Shown here: positions 51,033 to 62,880 of the stretch, piece by piece
Layout: each line of letters opens with the position of its first letter
Position numbering within the stretch: position 1 is the stretch's first letter
Assembly: GCA_965153455.1 (NCBI GenBank)
Contig: OZ234493.1
Coordinates: 29,688,213-29,752,212, forward strand
Reading direction: 5' to 3'
DNA length: 64,000 bases
Source: Sphagnum compactum
Taxonomy: Eukaryota; Bryophyta; Sphagnopsida; Sphagnales
Notes under the pieces: model-generated
The model's input: only the letters and a program-made list of their open reading frames with translations
Database searches by the model: none
What the model was told of the DNA's origin: nothing
Program-made: the position numbers and the translations under genes

Positions 51033-51282
51033 CTACAACAACGCAGCGGAAAGATGCGCCCTCCACGGAACAAAGAAAGAAAGCAGCGCGCAGGCGAAGT
51101 GATGACACTCGCCTTGACGTTGCTCAAACCCCTGGCTTCGCATACCCAGTGCACACTGTCTTTGTTGGAGTGGAGGGGTCCCCTTTTTGTATTGATTTGT
51201 TCGGGTCTTTAGAGACGCGACGCACCAGACGCAGAAAGGGTAGCCCCCTTCCGCCTCACCTGCACTTCACACTCGGGTAAGA
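51033..51282. promoter_or_regulatory. Probable PRS promoter and 5' leader
   Basis: GC-richer DNA directly above the PRS start codon on the minus strand. I see no clear TATA box; the assignment rests on position only. Confidence 0.3.
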
Positions 51283-51367
51283 GGCCCGAGGGATTTCCTA
51301 CGAGAGTTAGTAGTCTCGTGCTCCTCTGGAAACCCCTCGTTGTCGGGCCTTCCCCGCCGTAACGCGG
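51283..51367. other. Branched hairpin plus small GC hairpin
   Basis: GGCCCGA (51283-51289) pairs with TCGGGCC (51343-51349), and CGAGGGATTTCC pairs with GGAAACCCCTCG with one mismatch. Inside the loop ACGAGA pairs with TCTCGT. A further CCCGC/GCGGG stem follows at about 51352-51367. The arms are distinct from the neighbouring foldbacks. Confidence 0.7.
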
Positions 51368-51404
51368 GCATCAATAGCCGTAACGACAGTTAACAAAATT
51401 GGTC

Positions 51405-51640
51405 ATTTTAACACCATGGGTTAACCAGCACCAACACTGGTACCATGGTAAAAACCCCAAAATCCATTTTAATTGATTCTAGATACAACAAATATATCCC
51501 TTAAGCAAACTAAATCAGGGTTGCTGAGTTCAAATCCAACATTTTAGGGGGCTTAATATGGCCATTAAGCCCCCTAAAAAATGAAGGTACCACCAATGTG
51601 AGTGCTGGTTCACCCTCGCCCGTTTTAACTATGTAGTTAC
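51405..51640. mobile_element. Foldback (MITE-like) element with an internal perfect palindrome
   Basis: The segment at 51419-51444 (GGTTAACCAGCACCAACACT and GGTACC) is imperfectly complementary to 51586-51614 (GGTACCACCAATGTGAGTGC, TGGTTCACC). Between them a perfect stem, TTTTAGGGGGCTTAAT (51542-51557) with ATTAAGCCCCCTAAAA (51564-51579), has a 6-base loop. Target-site duplications were not convincing, so calling it a MITE is inference. Confidence 0.5.
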
Positions 51641-52220
51641 AATGGTACTGTGTCCTGGCCATACCCCACTTGGTCTGATAAAGTATGCTCTCAGATTTCA
51701 CAGAGCAATGCCGTGGCGAAGACTTCAGAATTGCATGTTCATAGCTTGAGATTGTGTGTGGTGACTGAGTGTAACTTATTCCTCTTTAGTCACATAGAAG
51801 CCCGATGTCAATTTATCCTGAAGAAATGTGGTTAGTGGTCTAGAGTCTAAATGTCAGCAAAGCTCCACGATGGTGGAATTGACCATTTATGCATTTCAAA
51901 TTGATCCAAAAAGCCCAAACAATGTCAAATTTCAAACACTGTTCAGTTGGCAACTGAGTTTTCATAGTCAGGAAAAAAACACCTCTAACCTCTGAGCCTT
52001 TGAATATTTGGTTGTTGACAGGGAACTGCAGCACAGATATGCCAACAACCAAAAGGAAGGCATAATTGTAAAGCAGAAAAGTGCAAACATTGCAAATACC
52101 TGCTCATGTTTCTGTAGCATATTTGCCAGATACATTTGTAGAGTGTAGAAAACTTGCATGCATTCCATATTTTGAAAGGCATTCCGTGTCTTGAACACCT
52201 GTGGTTTTTTTTTTTTTCCT

Positions 52221-52274
52221 GTGATACCCGGTGGGTACTAGTTGGGTGCTAGTTGCATACCCACCATGTATCAC
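52221..52274. other. Foldback hairpin
   Basis: GTGATACCCGGTGGGTA is complementary, with small mismatches, to TACCCACCATGTATCAC, and inside it CTAG pairs with CTAG. It follows a poly-T run of 13 (52205-52217). Confidence 0.75.
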
Positions 52275-52526
52275 AAGAAAAGAAATAAAAAATAAAAAGC
52301 AAGCGGTGATCTTTTATCGGATTCGAGCTTGTGTTTGGCTCCACCTCACGGGGCCCTTATTCCAATAAACTCCACCCCTCAAGCTTCACCCTACAAGTAA
52401 AGCGTCTAGAAATTTCCTAATGTATTTGAAGGGAACATATTATTTTTGTGAATATCCTTCCTAGAAAGGACGGTTCTTACTTCTTGCCTCTACTCCTTTC
52501 AGTGTAGGGTAAAGCCCAAGCTCAAG

Positions 52527-52601
52527 GGTATTGCCAAACTAAGGACATGTGCAAGGTGGGAGCTGAGCACGGATCCCGTAGTTTGGTAGTTTGGTAATGC
52601 C
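52527..52601. other. Foldback hairpin
   Basis: GGTATTGCCAAACTA (52527-52541) pairs with TAGTTTGGTAATGCC (52587-52601) with two G-T type differences. The loop is 45 bases. An extra TAGTTTGG precedes the right arm. Confidence 0.65.
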
Positions 52602-52873
52602 ACACAGTCCCAAGGGATTTACTTGACAGAAAGATGACTGGTGAGAAATGTTTTATAGGCGTAAGGGCCGGGAGGGCCCCCAATCAAGCAAAAACAACAA
52701 TAACGACAATGATGGGGTGGGGAGCAAAGAAATGGAAGTGGGAGTGTGATATCTTTGTCAAAGCATAATTGCATGATCAAAGGCTTAATTTCACTTCCAT
52801 GGATTGTGAGGGAAATATTATGCGCCATAAAGATCATTGAACTCACAAAGATTTTTATGGCTAGGTCTTTATT

Positions 52874-52921
52874 AGTGGGAGAGATCTTACACTTAGGCCA
52901 AAGCATAAGATCCCTCCCACT
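52874..52921. other. Foldback hairpin
   Basis: AGTGGGAGAGATCTTA (52874-52889) pairs with TAAGATCCCTCCCACT (52906-52921) with one mismatch; the loop is 16 bases. Confidence 0.8.
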
Positions 52922-53075
52922 GTGAATGAGTAAGTGTGAGAACTAAGAACCCTACACCTTGTGATCTACATGTGTTTAGTATAGGGTTGAAGGGCAACCC
53001 CTGCCTAGTAACAATCAAGGTAGGTTTATTTGAAAATGCAGGACTTACAAGAAGAAAATTCCTCAAAGCCAAGGA

Positions 53076-53136
53076 TCTTCCCCGGAATATCTGTAGTGTA
53101 GGGTGATTCATTTTACACTACAGATATTCTGGAAGG
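53076..53136. other. Foldback hairpin with perfect 16-bp core
   Basis: GAATATCTGTAGTGTA (53085-53100) and TACACTACAGATATTC (53114-53129) are perfect complements around a 13-base loop. Outside them CTTCC and GGAAG extend the stem across a small bulge to about 22 pairs. The shape is compatible with a small-RNA precursor or a miniature foldback element. Confidence 0.8.
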
Positions 53137-54642
53137 TTGTGACAATTCATGATATTGTTTGTCTCGTGCTTTCTCTGAGGGGGGCGAAGACTAAAGATCA
53201 GGGCTGAGGAACAATCTCAACCTGTTGGATTCTGGACTTGGCTATGGCTATCACCTTGTCCTAGGCCCCTTACTTTAGGAATTACTCTAAACATATAATC
53301 TGACCATACAACTCATCACTGATAATGCTCCAAGGATTCTACTGTATGTTCAAGCTATAAGGATTTTAAGCGCAGATTCTGCCACTTTTCAGGCTTCTTA
53401 AATTGCAGATTTGGACCCTCTTCAGGGAAGTGCCAGTTTTTTGGAACAAAACACTATTTTCTGCAGAATTTGTCCTAAATAGTCTTCCCACCAGGGAGGC
53501 CACTCCCTAGCTGCATTCTGCATAGTGCAAATGCATGTAAATGGACCAAACACTATTAACCTAAAATCTTCGGTCCCTAATCCCACAGGTATAAAGACGG
53601 ACATTTTTAGGTTAAAAAGGTTTTGCCAAGAAAGGTTTAGGTCAAAGGAACGGCATGCACATGCTACACCTACACAGAACATGATTACCACGTACACAGA
53701 AATGTGATCACAATTTAGAAGTAAGCATGTAAGATCCATAATGCTCCAAAAACATTCAGTGCAGACCAGAGCACCAAGAGGTCATTACATTATGGGAACA
53801 TGATCACCTACAATCAGACTCCATGTGACTACTGCCCATGTATGATGCTACGACTTATAACATGCTTGATATAAAGCAATCATGTTTGGACCTGCTATGC
53901 TTGGTGGAAGGTAAGAACTATATCTGGTAAATGTAGGAAGTCTGGCGTCCTGGATTGTTACTGTTCAATTGATTGACCCTTGACTGATCTTTCCCATAAG
54001 GAAAAGCAGTGCCAAAGTGGCAAGGCTGCCATTTCTTAGCTACTCCTCTGATTTCTCCATCCAAGAATGAAAAGCATTGGCAGTTTAATCCTGTGATATG
54101 ACACTGCCACAATTGAAATCTACAGTGATCTGTTATGGATGTCACAAACATTGGTCTAGCACAAAATATGCAATACATAGAATACTAGCTGAACCCTTGC
54201 ATCAAGAACTAATTAGCTGGACAAATGAAGAAACGTGACAAAGACCGGGAAAAATAATAGAACATCATTACCAAACTAACCCAAAAAAATTTGGTACCAA
54301 ATGTATTACATCCTCTGTTCCAAGCTTTTTCTAGGTGAAGAACACAATCTACAGTATGCCCTGGAGCTGCATGTTCTGGAGGAGGTTGACCTTTGCAATA
54401 TCAGCAAAGAAATGGGTTAGATTATCAGAGACCAATGGGAACACTCAAGCATCTAGTTCAACCTTGTTAGTAATCAGGTGATTTCCTGATGACTCCCTAA
54501 CAGACCTCTTGCAACTCCTCCCAATGTTTTGAGTGGTGGATTGTCAAGCTTTGATAACGAAACAAATTGGTAAGAATTTGTATGATTTCTACCTAGCCTA
54601 GTAAGCAATTGCCTCACATGGGCTGTACACCAATTTACCTCC
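53137..54642. other. Intergenic DNA, 3' flank of KMS1
   Basis: No coding frame with recognisable features. The part nearest 54642 probably includes the 3' untranslated region of the minus-strand KMS1 gene. Confidence 0.45.
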
Positions 54643-57600
54643 CTAGCAGTCTTTTGAATCTTGGCACGCGTCAGCCGCAGTGTTGCTGAGCGACTCTGTA
54701 AGTGCTGCTAACTCCTGCTTTTGTCTCTCCATCAGGAAGCCCTGTGCCATTGATGTAATGATTGATGCCAGAAAGCCAGCCATTGTGAGAAGCACAACTG
54801 TATTCCATATAAACGCAATTGAGAACCTCCCTTGCATGGGCTGCCACAAAGCACTAATTTAAGTAAGACCTTCTACTTGATTGAAGCAGAAGAACAAAGG
54901 GAGAGGGCCCTGGTTTTGATCAAAAAGAGGAAAAACAAGAGTTGTTCATGAACTTGGGATACCTTAGCAACCACTTGTCCATTGAATCTGTCCTTGGCAT
55001 TGCCCAAGGCAGACATGATTCCAGGAGAGACACGGCTGAAGGCAGGTATGTGCAATATGACCCATTCCAAACCTGCTTCAATTACTTCCAAAAGGTGTGC
55101 ATTGCACACAAGTATAATAAACACTGTCTGCCCCACCCAAGCATGAACATCCTCTCAGAGAGGGAACAACATAGAAATATGATTCCAATGAGGATGCATG
55201 CAATTCTGTGGTGTACATGACCACATAGACAGAGGAGTAGTTTCAACACCTCGAGCACTTGAGTGCAGAGTTTTGATTGGATCTGAGATAGAGGATTCAC
55301 CTGTATATGTGCCTTGATCAAAGCTTTACCAAGCAAAGTAGCCAAGAAAAACTTCCAAAAGGGGACAAGAAACTGCCCACACATGATGCCAGCCAGATCA
55401 AACAGTGGATTGGGTACCTGTATCATATCCTCCCAACCAAGAAATAAAACTTCTACTTCACTGAAAAGAACATCCTAATCACAACAACTTACAATAGCCA
55501 CCAAGGCTGCACTCAAAAAGTAACTATACTTCAAGGTACAAAGAAGAAATACTGATACCATCTGGCAGAGGAAGAATACCGAAGCAAAAAGCAGGATTGT
55601 GAAAAAACCAAATTCGTGAAAGCGCAAAATGGTCCACCGCTTCAATAGATCAAACAGACCAGTACCTCCTGACTCTTCTGGGTTCACAAGATCATCAAAC
55701 TCTTTCACCCGTTGCCCTGACAACCGTGCTGCACTGGCACACAACTTTACTGTGAGAAATTCTATTACATCTTCACTTGATTCAAACCTCAGATCCCATT
55801 GATGCATAGTTCTGAGATGTTACCTACATGCTACACTGCAGTCAAGCAGAACTTCAAGACTATTATGGTGAATACCAAAATCCTGTTTCAGAAGCATTGA
55901 TCCAAAAACTGCCGACAACTACCAAAATCCAGCACCCATATTTGATTAGTGTGGAACAGATTTCTGGACTTGCTGGTGGTCAGTGAGCTGAAGCTGGGCA
56001 GACCTGCCCGAGAAACAAAGTAAGGGGGGAGCTCTCCAATAGCGGTGCCTAACCCCCACAAGACAGCTTCCAGTTGCACTTGCAGTAAGACCTTGTAAAG
56101 TGGAACCATATATCGATCAATCCCATCTGCAACAAGGTGAGGGTACATGGGTGGCCCTATGAGAGAACAATCTTTTGTCTGCCATGATGATCCAAGTCCA
56201 AACTGGGGGGTATCATATGGTGCGCACTTCAAGTCCACACGACCACACTGCGTAGCTCTTATTGTGAACATAGCAACATGTGGCCCCAAATACAACACAA
56301 ATGTGTGCAGACCTGAGCCTGTTCAACAGCAATTCCACCACAATCCAACAACACAGGTATACAACATAAGTCTGTTACAACACCACTCCACCTAAACAGA
56401 AAGCAGTGTAATCAGAAGACTATGATAGCCCTAGCCCTGATGACACATGCTCTGCACCCAGATGAACAGACCACAAGGAGTTTTAAGAGAACATCATCAT
56501 AGGCCTTCACATATTGCAGACTAGCTATGAAAAGAATGCCCTGCAAGGTGGACTCATTGTTGAAAAATGAGACAGATGCACTCTAATCCACTTTTCTTCA
56601 TTCTGGAGACACACCAAATACCCAACTGACTGTAGCCTCTGCCAGAGACAAACTCCATTTGCATATTGAGGTTGCATAAAGTATGTAGTAGCTTACATTG
56701 TCCCCAGCCTATGAGTTATATAGTGACTTAGATAGTCCCAACTACCAACTTCTATGATGCAAGGCAGTGATATCAGAGCATGTTGGGGCTTCGGAACGAC
56801 AATGGAAAAGGTCTAAGAAAATAGTGGAATACACTGGAGCTAACAGGAAATTCTAACCACTCCTGCCAAGCCAAGATAGAATTTCTACAAAGATATTTGA
56901 CCTCAAAGCTAGGGGCAAGAGAGAGCATTCATACCTAGTCCAATGGATGATGCTACCCCAAGGCCTACCCACCAAAGTCCAAACCGCAAGTATGCCAGCA
57001 CCTCCCTCACATACTGAATAATCATAAGAACCAGTAAGAGTGCATCATTGAAGGACACACTAGGATAGACAGAGCATGTCATCATAAGCGACATTTCATG
57101 TAAAACTCGGAAGTAATACTTCCATACAACTAGAAATTTTGAAAGAATCATGTTCACTTGACACGTCAAAAGGTTGTTCAGAGGCTCATTAGACTCGCAT
57201 AGCATATGGCTGCAGAAATATTGATGGTAGCATACTAATCAACATAGAGCCAGAAAGAGTTAAGTTGTTGCAAGGCCTATAAAATGAAAGTAAAGTATGT
57301 GAAGACTTTTGAGAAGAGGAATGACTCCGGAATCCATCAGTCTAGGGTTTCAGGAGGAGATGGGTATTGAGAAATTTTCAAATCTCAAGAGACTGTCTGT
57401 TCATGATTCTTTGCATCATCAGCATGGGGTCATGAGCACAATTCCTGAGAGACCAAAAGCACATATATGCTGTGTTCACACTGAAGTTATTTGAATGGTT
57501 GCCAAGTCCTAGTGACATGGCTGCTACATGCGAGTCTTATGCAGCAAGAGAACAAAAGTATTGACCTCAAAATAACTGAAGGAGAATCCTTTCTGGTACA

Positions 57601-57887
57601 TTAACTCTCAGACTCAAGTGCTCTGCTGCTTATTGACTAGGATGAAAGCTGGATACCTTCTCATGGGGTCCATCCAAAATTGCCAGAGTTGTGACACTGA
57701 TAAGGAGAAGGATACAGAAGGTGAAGGCTATGGCCCAGTGGACAATAACATAAATGGCAAGCCGCTGTAATTGCTGTAAAATTGATAAACAGAATAGCTT
57801 AACCGTTGTAATAGGTCGCTTGGTTAGCACTAGGCCCTCCCGTTGCCTGACATGGTCCTTCTTCAGCTCTGATATTACACCATCCAT
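54643..57887 (-). CDS. KMS1: KMS1/VMP1-type ER membrane protein, VTT domain (7 exons)
   Basis: VMP1 relatives are polytopic ER proteins needed for autophagosome formation, lipid mobilisation and secretory-pathway organisation; the Arabidopsis ones are KILLING ME SLOWLY 1 and 2. Exons: 57887-57657, 57013-56935, 56318-56004, 55728-55580, 55417-55301, 55127-54963, 54840-54643. Phases close to give 417 aa, matching about 416 in Arabidopsis. Seen in order: ISELKKDH, a first membrane segment, [84 protein letters not shown], and the VTT signature [15 protein letters not shown] at about 259-273. Two more membrane segments follow, then a charged tail ending SKDC; the KKKQ-rich tail of the Arabidopsis protein is not conserved. 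The start is the first ATG of the first recognised exon. The frame is open upstream to a possible acceptor, so a short coding first exon cannot be excluded. Confidence 0.93.
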
Positions 57888-59626
57888 AAAACTGCCTGTC
57901 AATCAGACAGCTGATGCCCATCCTTCACAAAAAGAACCTTACTGCTCATCACATACTTGGCTCTTAGAGCCTCAAAAAATTAATCAACATAATCAAAGCT
58001 GGCCTCAATGGTCATGTCACAAGTAGTTGATTAAAGAAAAGCACCAAGGCAACACCAAAGATAAGGATTTCAAGTTTAACATGGACAACTCCATCTTCTG
58101 TCTCAAAACCTCAGATTACACTCTAAAAGCATGCATTGATTATTTTTCAGCATGTCAAGCCATGATTAACCATAATTAACCCCAGAGAAAAACAAAAGCA
58201 ATGAGGTCAAGGCCCTGGGAAGTACTCTGCAGGGCAACTACAAAGGTCAGACTTATTATGAGGACCAGTCTGGCTTGCTTGGTATAATCTTCTGAGTGCA
58301 ACATTTACTTGTTCCCTAGAAGATGAGAGTATCAGAACAATAAATAGAGATATAGATTGGAACACACATGCTGAAAATGTGTACTTTTCAATTAAACTCT
58401 AAATATGGACTCTCTCTCTTTTCCCAAAGATTCCACTAGCAAGTTGATCAATAATCTAAGACAAAATTTGTCAGCCATTCCGGTTCACCGCTCTTGTGAG
58501 GATCTCATGCAAGTAGGCGATATGACAAAAATGAAAAACGCTGCAAAATCCCCCCTAACCCTAATCACCGTCTCTGAGCTTGCAAGAACTGCGTTATTGC
58601 TTACAGCCCGATCATTCCTGACAAGAAGAGATTCCACAGGCAATTACGCACACATGCCAGTTGCAATTGGAGCTCTGGAACCAAGAACAATTTACCGGGA
58701 CCGCGATAATTACGATGGCGGAAGGGAGGGCGAAACTAGGGTTTACGAAAAAACGTATGACATATACAGGTACAGGGCCTGTTTACCTAGAAGTTCCAGC
58801 GAGTTCCTTCCTTTTGTCGTCGAGACAGTGCCGCCATCGCTCAAATCCATAGCTGCGTTCTGTCTTGCCAAAACCACAGACCACACCACTTGTTCGCTAC
58901 GACACTATGTATAACAACATATATACGCCACCTTCAACTAATTTGTTGTTGAAAGGAACACCGGGGCTCCCCCAAACGGCAATCTCCGGACGATGAGACC
59001 TGTAGAAATTCTGGCAAGCTTCTTTCCTCTTGCGATTCTTCCCGGGAGTTTTTGCGAGGAAAAGCATGAGATGAGAAAAAGCGCTTGAGCCCAAAAAAGC
59101 AATCCTTGAGAAACCCACAAATGGCTTTGCCACCACCAAAAGAACAAGGTTAAACAACTTATTCGCGGTGAAAAGGGATGCACACAAGTATTGACTGCTG
59201 CAGCAACGCAGCCTCACAGGATTGCGGGAGCAGCATCCAAACATTGAACACACACGGCACTCAACAACACCAACACCAAAACCAACAGAGTTCTGATGAT
59301 GCGCGTTGAAAAGATGTGCATGTGTGTTTGTCCATTCACGAATTCGTGGTTGATTTTTTCTTTCCAACCGCAGAGGAAACCATTTTATTGGTGTGTGGAT
59401 CAAGCATCTTTCCTACTTTGTTCTTTTGCGCTTTTTTCCCTTGGGCTGGTGGTGGAGGGGGAAGAGTGGGGATACCAGTAGGTATCTCTCATGGTAAAAT
59501 TCTGCCTACCTTTGGGGACTAGCTTTAATTAAGCAGCTTGGTTGGGACGAAGTAATAAAAATAAGTTTATTTTAGGTGATGACAATCGGTAGGGTGTTTT
59601 TTTTTTGGCAAGGGGTAGCAGGCCTA
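57888..59626. other. Upstream region of KMS1
   Basis: This should hold the KMS1 promoter and a probable untranslated first exon. Long open frames on both strands (58405-58914 plus, 58897-59403 minus) have no recognisable protein character. A GC-richer part lies at 58560-58860. Confidence 0.4.
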
Positions 59627-60374
59627 TTAGCCCAGGCCAAAAATGGTGACGAACTCGTTTCGGAAAAGATATTTCATGCAGCCAATGGGAAGGCCCAAGC
59701 ATGTACTCGAAGGTGCCTTGCTTTTTTTCCTTCTAAGTTGGGGGAGGGAGGAGGTTTTTTTTTCCATTTTCCCCTGGTTCCTAATGTGTTCCCATTATAT
59801 TCCCTTTAAGTTCCCAATAAGTTCCTCAAGTTCCCAATGTGTTCCCCAACATTTTCTCCATAGCACCTCACTTTTATCCCATATGCTTTGACAAATGTTG
59901 TCCTCCTTTTTACCTATATTGCTGGGCCAACTGGGGAGAAACCCATTCTTCAAAACAGATCCTTCTATTTTGAGGAGCCTCCATAGTTTCATTTTTTTGG
60001 AGTGATGGGCCAATCAAATTGGGTTCGTTGGGGAAAAGAACAATTGAAACTTGGGAGGCACAATATCTAATTAATAGGACAGGTGAATAGGTGCCCACAT
60101 AATGTCCCCAATTCAATCGCCATGCCATTAGCCCAGGCCAAAAATGGTGATGAACAGTTTTGGAAAGAGAGATTTCATTCAGCCAATGGGAAGGCTCAGC
60201 ACACACTCATGATGGGCCTAGGTTTTTTCTTTTGGGGGAGGGGGGCGCTGGGGGGAGTTTTTTTTGGTTTTTTCTTCCATGTTCCCAATGTGTTCCTTAA
60301 GACGTTCCCAATAGCACCTCAATTTAGCCCATAGGTTTGCCCAAAGTTCAACTCTCATGCATATAAACTGAAAG
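59627..60374 (+). repeat. Tandem copies (1.5 units) of a 501-bp repeat
   Basis: TTAGCCCAGGCCAAAAATGG begins at 59627 and at 60128, an offset of exactly 501. Both copies continue with GATGAAC/GACGAAC, TTTTGGAAA-like words, CAGCCAATGGGAAGGC, a G-rich tract, runs of TTCCCAATGTGTTCC and TAGCACCTCA. The first unit carries on with GGGCCAACTGGGGAG and TGATGGGCCAATCAAATTG, as in the copy near 29.9 kb. The second ends in GCATATAAACTGAAA, as in the inverted copy at 28.1 kb. Confidence 0.85.
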
Positions 60375-62440
60375 GGTAGTTTGTCAGAGGATACATTTGT
60401 TTCTATTTTGCAACCGGGGAACTGAAGAGGTGCTTCCTTTTGGGGGCATGCCCAATTTTCCGAAAAAATTGTAAAAAAAAGTTATGAAGGCACCCACGAA
60501 TTAAACACAGATTATTGAACTTAGTCTCACCTTGTATCCAAGTTATCAAACACAGGCTTGACACATACATGCTGAGACTAAGCACGATAACCCAACACCT
60601 CTCACTGGTTACCAACATATATATAACTTGATCACTAGCAAGGTTGCAAATGCATTAATTGTTTGATTATTTGAGACCTAATAGAGTTATCTATAAAGTC
60701 ACGCGATTAGGGGCCGAAAACGGCCAGTTTCGGCATAATAGGGCATCAATTGTGTAACTAGGAATGAAAATTTTACAGAATGAAATAACTGAGACCCAAA
60801 CTAGTTTTTCCACCAATTTTTGTGATGAACTAAGGTTTATCATGTCTTTCCTTTTTTCTGAGCGCCTTCATTGCTCCTACCTCTACAACTATTATAATTA
60901 CACTCAAACCTTGTGCATTAAATGCTGAGTTTCAGCATTTCATAATGAGATTTAATAAAGTTTCCTTACTTTGTTGCTACCACAGAGAGTGGGGATAGGG
61001 GTGAAAGGCGGCCCAAAGACAGGATGACTTTACGGATAACTTTAATATTTCGTTCTCATATCTTTAGATCCAATCTTCTATACATATGTGGCAAACCAAA
61101 CTATATTGGGATTGCTGGGTAATTCAGTAATCTAAACTTACAGGATGGTGAATGGTTTTCAGTTGTTGGGGGCAAAACATGTTGTCCTTGTTACGGCAAT
61201 GAAAAAGAGTCACTTTAGAAGGGGGCAATGCATTAGCCCCCAAAAAAGGTGAAGATATGCAATCAGAAGTGATCACCCTCCAAGTTGAACTTGGAACCTG
61301 CCAGTGTTAGGCAATGCTAAATGAGAACCGACTACAAAGGACTTGTGAGAATATACGTGCAGTAGGAACATTGAACACAAATGAACACTGAAATTCTAAC
61401 TTAAAAAACTTTCAGGATTTATGTTTGCCTCTGTTTTATTGTCTCTAATAAGAAATATTTGGAACTTTTTGGAGAAATGTGTTTGCTTGTGGACTATGAT
61501 GCTTTTAGCATCAAACACAGAACACTTCAACAGTACCGTGGAAGCCTGGTGTTTGATGACAATCACTCATGGCCATAAAATACGAGTAACATGCCCCTCA
61601 TTTTGGGTGATTTCCGATCCCCTTTGGTCACTTGTGGAACAAGTACACAATTCTTCCCGGCATACTTCACTTCAATCATGTTACTTATGGCCTTCCCTTT
61701 TTGTCTCCTTTGTGGTCTTTCCAGCCATCGATCTTTTATTGGATTTTTGTTCTGTTTCGGTATTACTTATATTCACTCAATGTGTTTTTCTTGCTTGGAA
61801 TTTCTACCCATATCAGACCTGGAGTCTTGTTCTTGGCATAGGTCGTTGCCATTTACTTCACTTAAGAACCAATTCACCTCGTGGCTCGGTTAACTTAAAC
61901 AGAGGCTTTTCAGGGGTGGATTCTCTAGCTTCTAGACAAATTCTGGTAAAGAATTGCACTGAGTATTGGGGTGGAGGATGGTTGAAATTGAAATTTTAAA
62001 CCCCAAATGCAACATCAGGTAGTTCAATGTGCTGCTGACTTCCACCAATTTCTTAGGAAACAAGTGACTCATTGCACAATGACTCCATCCTTCGTTCAAA
62101 CAAAACCATGAGAATTTAGAAATATCTGTAAAGTATGAAAAAAAAAGGGTGAGAACCCTATGTTCATCGGAAACAGGGGGTATAGTAAAAGAAATAAGGT
62201 GAAGAGTTGACAAAGGAAAAAAAGATGGGGCAAAACTGAAAAATGCATCAATTTGGGTGCATTTTTGAGTTTCACTGTGTCCATTTTGCATTTTTCTCCC
62301 GTGCACCATTTCACACCAAGGAGGACTATAAGAGAGAACATGCTTTGATGTTTGCATTTTTTGTGGAAGAAGCGAGCAAGTTTGAACGGGAGGGCTTGAA
62401 GTGGTTGCAGAAGGAGATCAATGTTTTTTTAGTGCCAAGG
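60375..62440. other. Intergenic DNA, no supported gene
   Basis: A 192-codon ATG-started frame at 61421-61999 overlaps two other long frames on the same strand. It is rich in Cys, Trp and hydrophobic residues without any motif I know, so I do not call it a gene. Confidence 0.4.
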
Positions 62441-62464
62441 AGGTAGGTGTTTACGAACATCAAA

Positions 62465-62640
62465 AGAGCGCTTGCAACTTTAGGTTTATATGAGTGCCAA
62501 CAAAGCTCCCGTATTTGGGTTTTATGAATGCCACAAAAGAATGCTTGTTTGTAGGTCTATATATGTGCCCCCCAGAGCTTGGGTATTTGGGTTTTCTAAG
62601 AGCCACATGGGAGTAAATGTATGAATGCCGATAGAGCTCA
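62465..62640. repeat. Two-copy tandem repeat, 72-bp offset
   Basis: GTATTTGGGTTTT occurs at 62511 and 62583, each preceded by (A)TATGAGTGCC / ATATGTGCCC and AGAGCT / AAGCTCC, and followed by a (G/A)AATGCCAC-like word. Confidence 0.65.
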
Positions 62641-62880
62641 CTTGAAGAAAGAAGCCATACACTTCATAGGTTAGCAAATGCATCAACAAAAGAAGAGGTC
62701 ACACACTTGAGAAAGGTTGCTCGGCAAGCACATCAATAGAAAAGGAGTTCACATGCTTGAAAAAGGACAATCGGCAAGTGCATCAATAGAAGAGGAATTC
62801 ATGCGCTTGATAAAGGTCAATCAATATGCTCATCAACAAAAGTGGAAGAGGTTAAGCATTTGAAGAAAATCAACAAATAA
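62631..62880. repeat. 50-bp tandem satellite, four units plus a partial
   Basis: CATCAA(T/C)A(G/A)A starts at 62681, 62731, 62781 and 62831, an exact 50-base period. Each unit runs CATCAATAGAAAAGGAGTTC, ACATGCTTGA, AAAAGG.CAA, TCGGCAAGTG. A decayed partial unit precedes 62681. The period is not a multiple of three, so it is not a coding repeat. Confidence 0.9.

Noticed and set aside
51515-51540. GTTCAAATCC T-loop-like word suggesting a tRNA
   Set aside because: It sits inside the foldback element and no cloverleaf can be drawn around it.
58405-58914. 169-codon plus-strand open frame above KMS1
   Set aside because: It lies antisense in the expected KMS1 leader region, shows no domain or exon structure and is probably a chance frame in GC-richer DNA.
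58897-59403. 168-codon minus-strand open frame
   Set aside because: No Met-started domain, mixed low-complexity composition, and no splice link in phase to KMS1.
61421-61999. 192-codon plus-strand open frame
   Set aside because: Overlaps two other long frames and has an unusual Cys/Trp/hydrophobic composition; no recognisable motif.
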